Source of the DNA: Mesorhizobium sp. 131-2-1
GTDB taxonomy: Bacteria > Pseudomonadota > Alphaproteobacteria > Rhizobiales > Rhizobiaceae
Assembly (NCBI RefSeq): GCF_016756535.1
Contig: NZ_AP023247.1
Span: 682,001 to 746,000, forward strand
Length of the DNA: 64,000 bases
Reading direction: 5' to 3'
Part shown: piece after piece, positions 57,078 through 64,000 of the stretch
How the letters are laid out: every line of letters starts with the position of its first letter
How positions within the stretch are numbered: position 1 is the first letter of the stretch
Translations under genes and position numbers: made by a program
Notes under the pieces: generated by a model
What the model saw: only the letters and a program-made list of their open reading frames with translations
Databases searched by the model: none
Told to the model about the DNA's origin: nothing

Positions 57078-57425
57078 CTACTCCGCCAGGTCGATCGTCT
57101 CGGTGGAGTGCTCCACGCAGATGAAGCAGCAATTGTCGCAAGGCTGGTCGTTGTCCGGGCCGACGCCGGCGGTGACGCTGTCGTCGCCATTGACCCAGGC
57201 GCCCCAGCAGATGTTCTCGCCCGGATTGCACGAGATCGGCACCGATTTGCGCGCGCCCGGGCGGATGAGGAAGACCTTGTCGTCGCCCGGCCAGACCGTC
57301 TCGCGGTCGCGGCTGAACAGTTCCACCGCGACGCCTTGCGATCGCTGGTTCTTGACGAAGACCGACATCTCGGCGGCCTGGGCGGGACCGGCGAGGAGAA
57401 GGGCGGCGAGGGCGAGGCGAATCAT
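57078..57425 (-). CDS. Small secreted Cys-rich protein, paralogue 2
   Basis: This 115-residue protein has signal peptide MIRLALAALLLAGPAQA and a mature domain with VKNQRSQGVAVELFSRDRETVWPG, CNPGENICWGAWVNGD, GVGPDNDQPCDNCCFIC and the end TIDLAE. The spacing of the six Cys and the GAWV-GD and GVGP motifs match paralogue 1. It is probably periplasmic. Function is unknown. Confidence 0.8.
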   Translation of the reverse strand: MIRLALAALLLAGPAQAAEMSVFVKNQRSQGVAVELFSRDRETVWPGDDKVFLIRPGARKSVPISCNPGENICWGAWVNGDDSVTAGVGPDNDQPCDNCCFICVEHSTETIDLAE

Positions 57426-57520
57426 GGCGGTGGGTTCCCGGAGGTGGGGAAGTAGAGCATGGGCGCCGGAGCGGCGCGACCTCCCCTTCTCCCCTTGAGG
57501 GCAGGACAATCGTGTATGGC

Positions 57521-57680
57521 GCTCCCCCTCTCCGTCTCGGCTTCGCCGAGCCACCTCTCCCCCACTTTGTGGGGGCGAGGAACCCAAGCTTTTCAAGGCC
57601 GCGACCTCGGCGCTTGGCTTTCCTCGCCCCCGTGAAACGGGGGAGAGGTGGCCGCGTAGCGGCCGGAGAGGGGGCTGGCG
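57521..57680. repeat. Family C repeat pair (head-to-head)
   Basis: The left copy (about 57521-57583) has CCCCCTCTCCGTCTCGGC, CCACCTCTCCCCC and GGGGGCGAGGAA. The right copy (about 57618-57680) is its inverse, with CCTCGCCCCCGTGAAACGGG, GAGAGGTGGCCGC and CCGGAGAGGGGG. A 34-base spacer separates them. The gap (57426-57725) has no gene. Confidence 0.8.
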
Positions 57681-57725
57681 CCACCATAGGCGACTGCCCT
57701 GCCGCAAGGGCGGAGATTGCGGAGC

Positions 57726-58238
57726 CTACCTGTCGACCACAACATGCGGCGCCAATCGCTCGATCTCGGCGATGATCTCCTGGCCGCTCATGTCGAGCGA
57801 GTTGATCTCCATGTGCACGGTATTCCCGCCGAAGGGCAGGATCTGGTTCAGCGCGTTGGCCGGCGCGCGTCTGATCTGGTCGGGCGGTTCCTCGTTGAGT
57901 TCGAAACTGACCATTCCCGAGCCCTTGCCGAGGGAAGAGAGGCGCACGCTTTGCACCCTGCTCCAGGGCACCAGCGCATCGCCGAGGCGAGCATCGCGGA
58001 AGCCGCGCTGATCGAGGGTGACCTTGACCGATGTATCGAAGGCGCCGCGCACGAAGAAGCCGCCGAGCCCGAGGAAGCCTAGCGCAAGCAGCGCCACCAA
58101 AAACACCCGCCCGCCATCGGCGCCGTTGACCAGCCCCTTCAGCATGTAGAAGCCGAAGATCGCCGCCATGAGGAACGATCCGGCGGCGGAACTGGACCTG
58201 TTGCTGGCACTGTTGCGGAGTTCTACGGGCGCGGACAT
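57726..58238 (-). CDS. Hypothetical membrane protein with C-terminal PH-like domain, paralogue 1
   Basis: This 170-residue protein has a short polar N-terminus, two membrane helices (about residues 20-62) and a C-terminal beta-rich part: VKVTLDQRGFRDARLGDALVPWSRVQSVRL, LSSLGKGSGMVSFEL and ending LAPHVVVDR. This resembles bacterial PH-like domains of inner-membrane proteins. The protein at 58485-58994 is a clear paralogue. Confidence 0.78.
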   Translation of the reverse strand: MSAPVELRNSASNRSSSAAGSFLMAAIFGFYMLKGLVNGADGGRVFLVALLALGFLGLGGFFVRGAFDTSVKVTLDQRGFRDARLGDALVPWSRVQSVRLSSLGKGSGMVSFELNEEPPDQIRRAPANALNQILPFGGNTVHMEINSLDMSGQEIIAEIERLAPHVVVDR

Positions 58239-58290
58239 GGGGCCTCCGAGGTGGGAGTGTAGAGCATCGGCGGGCGGAGCGGGAGCGGTT

Positions 58291-58482
58291 CTCCCCTTCT
58301 CCCCCTGTGGGAGAAGGTGGATCGGCGCGTAGCGCCGAGACGGATGAGGGGTGCTCCATCTTGGCGACAACGCTTCGTTCACAAAGGGCGGCTAGCGACA
58401 CGATCTCCAGCGCCTCATTTCTTCCAACACCCCTCATCCGTCGCCTTCGGCGACACCTTCTCCCACAGGGGGAGAAGGGGGA
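58291..58482. repeat. Family B repeat pair B3/B4 (head-to-head)
   Basis: B3 (58291-58355) begins CTCCCCTTCTCCCCCTGTGG and ends GACGGATGAGGGGTGCT. B4 (58427-58482) is the inverse copy, starting AACACCCCTCATCCG. The spacer is 71 bases. The pair fills the gap between the two PH-like paralogue genes. Confidence 0.85.
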
Positions 58483-58484
58483 GC

Positions 58485-58994
58485 CTACCTGTTCACCACC
58501 ACATGCGGCGCGAACTTCCTGATCGCGTCGATCATGTCCTGGCCTGGTACGTCGAGCGAGGAGACCTCCATGTGCACGATGGTCTTGCCGAAGGGCAGGA
58601 TCAGGTTCACCACATTGGCGGGCGCGTATTTGATGGCGTCGGGCGGCTCCTCGGTGAGCTCGAAATTGAGCATGGCCGAGCCCTTGCCGGAGGTGAGGCG
58701 CACGCTCCTCACCTTCGTCCACGGCACCAGCACGTCGCCGGCGCGAGCATCGCGGAAACCTCGGCTGTCCAGGACAACCTTGACCGAAGTGTCGAAGGCG
58801 CCGCGCGCGAGGAAGAAGCCGAGCGCCAGGCAGCCCGCCGCCAGCAGCGCGATGACCAGAACATGCCCGCCATCGGTGCCCGACGCGATGCCCTGCAGCG
58901 CGCCGAAGGCGAAGATCGCGCCGATCAGCAACGGCCCGAGCGCCGGGAAGATTTTTCCGGTGGCGCTGTTGTGGAGTTCGAGCGGCGCGGCCAT
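58485..58994 (-). CDS. Hypothetical membrane protein with C-terminal PH-like domain, paralogue 2
   Basis: This 169-residue protein has two membrane helices and the same C-terminal pattern as its paralogue: VKVVLDSRGFRDARAGDVLVPWTKVRSVRL, KGSAMLNFEL, HMEVSSLDVPGQDMIDAI and ending FAPHVVVNR. It ends two bases from repeat B4. It lies ten bases after the next gene upstream, so the two may be one operon. Confidence 0.78.
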   Translation of the reverse strand: MAAPLELHNSATGKIFPALGPLLIGAIFAFGALQGIASGTDGGHVLVIALLAAGCLALGFFLARGAFDTSVKVVLDSRGFRDARAGDVLVPWTKVRSVRLTSGKGSAMLNFELTEEPPDAIKYAPANVVNLILPFGKTIVHMEVSSLDVPGQDMIDAIRKFAPHVVVNR

Positions 58995-59004
58995 CTTTTC
59001 GCGC

Positions 59005-59517
59005 TCATCGGGATGATTTCAAAAGCGTCCAGATCCAGCCGATGAAGGTCAGGACCAGGAACGGATAGCCGGCGGCGGGCAAGGGCGAGGAGGTCGGCAG
59101 CAGCGGCGCGCCCCAGAGGATCATGAAGGCCGAGACGGTGAACAGCAAAGCGGCGACGAGCCCGGTGAGCCGCATCCAGAGCGCGAAGGTGCTTGGCGCG
59201 CTGACCATGACGAGGCCCGCCGCCCAGAGCGCAATGCCGCCGGCATAGGACGGCACGCTGGCCTGCAGCCCAGCCGCATTGCCGGCCAGAAGCAGGCTCT
59301 CGCCGGCGAGGAAGGTGAGGAAGCCGGCAGCGACGAGGTCATTGCCGAGCCGCTGGTATTTCATCGTCAGCAGCGCCGCCGCCACGACGACGGCCACGCC
59401 GTCGATGGTCCACAGCGTTTCGCGCAGCGCATCGCTCGCCACGAAAGTGCCCGCCATCCCCAAGGCGCCGCCGATGGCGAGGCCGATTGCGGCGACGGTG
59501 TCCAGAGTGGAGCGCAT
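59005..59517 (-). CDS. Hypothetical polytopic membrane protein (170 aa)
   Basis: The protein has about five hydrophobic helices, starting MRSTLDTVAAIGLAIGGALGMAG and ending FIGWIWTLLKSSR. No family motif is recognised. It lies ten bases upstream of the second PH-like gene and is probably co-transcribed with it. Confidence 0.75.
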   Translation of the reverse strand: MRSTLDTVAAIGLAIGGALGMAGTFVASDALRETLWTIDGVAVVVAAALLTMKYQRLGNDLVAAGFLTFLAGESLLLAGNAAGLQASVPSYAGGIALWAAGLVMVSAPSTFALWMRLTGLVAALLFTVSAFMILWGAPLLPTSSPLPAAGYPFLVLTFIGWIWTLLKSSR

Positions 59518-60009
59518 GTGATGTCTCCCCAAGCCGCCTAAGGATACTGCAGGGCAGGGGGTTCTGAAAGGGTGGATGACCGGCGCCGGGACCCAGCGGC
59601 GCTGTCGCGGAGTTCGACGAGGATTCGGGAAGTTTCCGACTACTCGGCGGCAAGGGACGGCGGCGAGGCGATCGCATCCCCGTCATCCACATATGTGACA
59701 CACAAGATGTTGGGGTCACAAAAGCTACGCAAACGAATCCTTGACGGCGCAAAACGAGTCGCCTTTTATAGGCCATGCGCCCCTGCTGAGCGCGCGACCG
59801 AAGAGTTTCGAGGCCGGTCTTTTTTCCCGGATTTTGTGCGTTTTCCCACATTTCTGCCTTGTTCACGAGGCCGGCGGAAACGTTGGGTTCGTTGGGGCCT
59901 GGGTGGCGAAAAGGGAGAGTTGTCGGACTGGGAAAAATACTCTGTTAACACTATAAGTAGTGTTTGCTGCCATCTCGAATTTGCGGTTAATGTGGCGGCA
60001 CAAAAACGA
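59518..60009. other. AT-richer intergenic region, no gene
   Basis: I see no supported gene. Base composition is lower in GC than the rest. It contains one perfect 7-bp inverted repeat, AACACTA-TAAG-TAGTGTT (59947-59964), which may be an operator, and a TATAAG that could serve as a -10. The region precedes a tRNA-like gene. Confidence 0.5.
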
Positions 60010-60036
60010 ATCACCCCGCCTTTTGGGCGGGGTGAT
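60010..60036. repeat. 11-bp perfect hairpin before the tRNA-like gene
   Basis: ATCACCCCGCC and GGCGGGGTGAT pair perfectly around TTTTG. The hairpin ends two bases before the tRNA-like acceptor stem and may mark a processing or attenuation structure. Confidence 0.65.
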
Positions 60037-60038
60037 AT

Positions 60039-60110
60039 GACCGGGAGGCAGAATGGTTATGCGGCTCCCCTGCAAGGTTGCATAAGTCGGTTCGATTCCG
60101 ACCCCGGTCT
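60039..60110 (+). tRNA. tRNA-Cys-like gene with defective anticodon arm
   Basis: The 72 bases fold with a perfect acceptor stem (GACCGGG/CCCGGTC), a D arm GCA-GAATGGTTA-TGC typical of tRNA-Cys, a perfect T arm (GTCGG-TTCGATT-CCGAC) and U73. The anticodon arm does not fold normally. The loop region CCTGCAAG contains GCA (Cys), but the stem GCTCC/GGTTGC has a U-UU internal bulge, and no single register gives both U33 and five pairs. No CCA is encoded. It may be a pseudogene, an attachment-site remnant or an unusual tRNA. Confidence 0.55.
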
Positions 60111-60121
60111 CACTGCACTCT

Positions 60122-60150
60122 GGACGGCCCATTGGGCCGTCCTTTTCTTT
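60122..60150 (+). terminator. Rho-independent terminator after the tRNA-like gene
   Basis: GGACGGCCC-ATT-GGGCCGTCC forms a perfect 9-bp stem followed by TTTTCTTT. It suggests that the tRNA-like region is, or was, a real transcription unit. Confidence 0.85.
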
Positions 60151-60271
60151 ATTAGCGCCAAAGTTCCTGCAAAGCGAATCTCTTGTCGCAAGAGTCGCAT
60201 AACACGATTCGACGCGCAACAATTTTAATGCAATTATAAACGTATTAAATTGCTAATGTGTCTTAAGCGTT

Positions 60272-60502
60272 ATGTCTGAAAAACGGGGTCGAAAACGGAA
60301 TGAGGCGGACACCGCTGCGTTTCGTGTTTCCGTACCAAAGAAGCTTCACGACTACCTACAACTCCTGGCACGCAATTCGTTCATTGGCGCTAACGTCGGT
60401 GAAGTCGCTGCATACATGATAACGCAGCAATCGCTTTTGATGATGCGGGAGAAGTTTCATGAACTCGATGTTCCTACGGATGGAAGCGCCCCCCATCCGT
60501 AG
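60272..60502 (+). CDS. Small ribbon-helix-helix-like protein (76 aa)
   Basis: This basic N-terminus (MSEKRGRKRNEADTAAFRVS) is followed by VPKKLHDYLQLLARNSFIGANVGEVAAYMI, which fits a beta-strand plus two-helix RHH pattern like that of antitoxin or small phage-type regulators. The ribosome binding site is weak. The local DNA is less GC-rich than its surroundings and the gene follows the tRNA-like element, so a small acquired fragment is possible. No toxin partner is seen. Confidence 0.6.
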   Translation: MSEKRGRKRNEADTAAFRVSVPKKLHDYLQLLARNSFIGANVGEVAAYMITQQSLLMMREKFHELDVPTDGSAPHP

Positions 60503-60665
60503 CCATGGAGAGACCGTGCGCGAGGATCGATAGCAGCCTCCAGCACCCATCCCACCGCGCAATTCGTGCGCCGAGATGACGGAAACCCGCTGCCCTCTGG
60601 CAACTGCACTGCTTTCGAAGACGACTATGAGCCGGGTAGATGCGTCCGGCCGGAGGCCGGACCGC

Positions 60666-62471
<1,806 letters not shown>

Positions 62472-62518
62472 GCGGCGCGCTTTAGCAGGGGCAGGGGTGA
62501 GGGGCAAGCTCAGCTCTT

Positions 62519-62657
62519 CTCCTTCTCCCCCTGTGGGAGAAGGTGTCGCCGAAGGCGACGGATGAGGGGTGCTCCAGAAAACACCAACCTCTCACTCCGC
62601 TGGAACACCCCTCATCCGTCTCGGCGCTGCGCGCCGATCCACCTTCTCCCACAAGGG
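62519..62657. repeat. Family B repeat pair B5/B6, B6 interrupted by an IS
   Basis: B5 (62519-62573) reads CTCCTTCTCCCCCTGTGGGA onward to GACGGATGAGGGGTGCT. B6 starts at 62603 as the inverted copy (AACACCCCTCATCCG) and is broken at 62657 by the insertion sequence; it resumes at 63808-63828 (CCACAAGGGGAGAAGGGG). Apart from the insertion it has the same head-to-head layout as B1/B2 and B3/B4, with a 29-base spacer. Confidence 0.85.
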
Positions 62658-63807
62658 GCCTGTTGCGTAGTTATCGGGGAGAGGCTTGCGGAGCGATTTC
62701 GCCGTTGGCTTTCGCTTTGCTTCTGGGATTGGGCTTCTGGTTGGGGGTTTAAGGGTGGTGGTCCGGCCCTTTGGCCGGTCGCTAGGCGCACCTATCCCGT
62801 GATGGCGGCCCATCGGCGCATGTTGAAGGCGATCGCTGCCATCGTCACCTGACCAGCAGCCTTGGCCAGTCCGACATAACGGATCGTGGTCAGCCTCATG
62901 CGGTTTTTGAGCGTGGCGAAGGTGGTCTCCACCGCCGCTCGCCGTCTGGCGATCAGACGATTGTAATGCTTGAGCCGCGCCGGCAGCGCATGATGCTTGT
63001 TGGGGCGGCGCGCAATGCGCACCTTCTTGCCCTCAGCCTTGAGCCGGGCACGGCGGGCATGGGTGTCATAGGCGGCATCCGCCCACACCGTCTTCTCGTC
63101 GCCGCAGATCAAGCGATCGGCCGGCACTGTGTCGTTGACGTTGGCCGGTGTAGTGATCACCGTGCGGATCAGGCCCGATCCCTCATCCACCCCGACATGA
63201 GCCTTGTAGCCGAAGGTGAGGCCGCCCTTGCCCTTGCGTGCGGTTATGCGAGCGTCTGCGTCCTTCGACACCCGCTCCGGCGTCGGCGGCGCCGAGACGG
63301 CATCGATCAGCGTGGCATCCAGCATCGTGCCACGCTTCAGGATCACACCGGCTTTCTCCAGCTGTCGGTCCAGTTCGCCAAACAGCTTCTCCATCAACCC
63401 TTCGCCGACAAGCAGATTGCGAAAGCGTGACAGCACCGTGTGATCGGGGATGCTCTCCTCAAGACCAAGCCCGACAAAGCGGCGGAACGACAACCGGTCG
63501 CCCAGCGCTTCCTCCAGTTCGCGATCCGACAGCCCATAGAGCGATTGCAGCAGCAGCGCCTTGAACAGCACCAGCGGCGGCCAGGCCGCGCGTCCCGGCC
63601 CGCCATCGCGCAGCGCGACAAGCAGCTTCTCGAAGCGGTACCACTTCACCAGACCAGACAGCCGATCGAGTGGCGAAGAGCCACCTGGAAGCTTGCTGCC
63701 AAGAAACGCCTCCGCCAAGCTCAACTGACCTGTCTGCTTCACCGCCATTGCGACTCTCCACGGCTTCCGCCCTCAGAGAATCACAACCAGCCAATTACGC
63801 AACAGGC
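62658..63807. mobile_element. IS5-family (IS903-group-like) insertion sequence
   Basis: The 1150-bp element has terminal inverted repeats GCCTGTTGCGTA (62658-62669) and TACGCAACAGGC (63796-63807). It is flanked by a 9-bp direct repeat CCACAAGGG (62649-62657 and 63808-63816), the target duplication size of the IS903 group. It carries one transposase gene. It is inserted in repeat B6. Confidence 0.88.
62792..63748 (-). CDS. IS5-family DDE transposase
   Basis: This 318-residue transposase has an N-terminal DUF772-type helical domain (WPPLVLFKALLLQSLYGLSDRELEEAL) and a DDE catalytic core: Asp in GTMLDATLIDA, Asp in VWADAAYDTHARR and Glu in AAVETTFATLKNRMRL. The frame is intact, so the element may be active. 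Confidence 0.93.
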   Translation of the reverse strand: MAVKQTGQLSLAEAFLGSKLPGGSSPLDRLSGLVKWYRFEKLLVALRDGGPGRAAWPPLVLFKALLLQSLYGLSDRELEEALGDRLSFRRFVGLGLEESIPDHTVLSRFRNLLVGEGLMEKLFGELDRQLEKAGVILKRGTMLDATLIDAVSAPPTPERVSKDADARITARKGKGGLTFGYKAHVGVDEGSGLIRTVITTPANVNDTVPADRLICGDEKTVWADAAYDTHARRARLKAEGKKVRIARRPNKHHALPARLKHYNRLIARRRAAVETTFATLKNRMRLTTIRYVGLAKAAGQVTMAAIAFNMRRWAAITG

Positions 63808-63937
63808 CCACAAGGGGAGAAGGGGAGGCTCACAACCTGCCCTGCGCCTAAATAAGCCGCGCCTTAAGTATTAATCCACCAGTTTGGGGCATGATCCGCC
63901 GCTGCCTGGGCAGGCAAGGTTTTGGGGGACCTCGACA

Positions 63938-64000
63938 ATGTTCGGATACGCAAGAGATTTCGTGCACTCGCGGCGCGGCTCGATGATGCCGGTGTTCGTC
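63938..64000 (+). CDS. Probable Tad pilus assembly (TadE/TadG-like) protein, partial
   Basis: Only the first 21 codons are in the window: MFGYARDFVHSRRGSMMPVF. A basic RRG just before a hydrophobic start is typical of TadG/TadE-type pseudopilin-like proteins in rhizobia. The call rests on this short N-terminus only; the rest lies beyond 64000. Confidence 0.45.
   Translation, partial: MFGYARDFVHSRRGSMMPVFV

Noticed and set aside
56164-57190. Longer open frames around the Cys-rich genes
   Set aside because: They run through families A and B repeat DNA and overlap real genes; the signal-peptide starts at 56749 and 57425 are better supported.
59863-60222. 119-codon frame on the minus strand containing GIEPTYATLQ
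   Set aside because: This sequence is the familiar shadow translation of a tRNA-Cys gene on the opposite strand. It pointed to the tRNA-like element instead.

Overview
The window is a high-GC chromosomal segment of an alphaproteobacterium of the Hyphomicrobiales (Rhizobiales). It is most like Mesorhizobium or a close relative. This rests on gene content (PmtA phospholipid methylation, the dapD/dapE/truA/fmt/def block, alphaproteobacterial-type dnaKJ, LepA, GlcB) and on rhizobial-style intergenic palindromes; it was not tested by any search. Most genes are ordinary housekeeping or metabolic genes, with several accessory modules set between them.

Layout. 0-5 kb: a truncated Lrp/AsnC regulator divergent from phenylalanine 4-hydroxylase, a MarR regulator divergent from a 55-residue membrane protein, and a GMC oxidoreductase translationally coupled to a small Tat-signal-like protein behind a good sigma-54 promoter match. 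A membrane GGDEF protein and a HAD nucleotidase follow. 5.5-9 kb: three exported Asn/Gly-repeat (NGNGN) proteins, divergent from a soluble histidine kinase and a LuxR-type response regulator. A decayed copy of the kinase 3' end lies between kinase and regulator. 9-21 kb: LOG protein, dapD, two DUF805 proteins, a PanE-like reductase, dapE, truA, a GNAT, fmt, def, rmuC, a GFA protein and a CDF transporter. 21-28 kb: a guanidine-II (mini-ykkC) riboswitch before an SMR guanidinium exporter, a DUF6481 protein, two LLM flavin enzymes, an AI-2E family permease, an arylamine N-acetyltransferase and an IMPase. 28-34 kb: dnaK (with heat-shock promoter and terminator), dnaJ, pmtA, an FMN reductase, pyrF and a DUF1330 protein. 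34-44 kb: an ATP-grasp protein; an overlapping operon for part of a galactose/galactonate pathway (SDR, DgoK, DgoA, SMP-30 lactonase); a GGDEF/EAL protein; and a three-gene glycosyltransferase/flippase module (GT2, GtrA, STT3-like GT-C). 43.7-54.8 kb: gshB, an RTX protein, comM with a decayed second comM fragment, a solitary DGQHR/DndB-like gene, malate synthase G and a hydantoinase/oxoprolinase. 54.9-64 kb is repeat-rich. It holds a DUF559 endonuclease gene tightly enclosed by inverted repeats, a CDGSH protein, two pairs of tandem paralogues, a tRNA-Cys-like gene with a damaged anticodon arm, lepA, an IS5/IS903-type insertion sequence with a 9-bp target duplication, and the start of a probable Tad pilus protein.

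Main candidates for undescribed biology: (1) the DUF559 endonuclease gene enclosed by an inverted pair of a repeat family that recurs in the neighbouring gaps; (2) head-to-head pairs of three repeat families filling every sizeable gap from 54.9 to 59.5 kb and one upstream of lepA; (3) the NGN-repeat secreted proteins with their linked two-component system; (4) the solitary DGQHR gene with twin CCCATGGG operators next to a comM relic; (5) the Gtr-like module with an STT3-like third gene. All gene calls were made by reading; starts were chosen from ribosome binding sites and family N-termini, and no database search was run.
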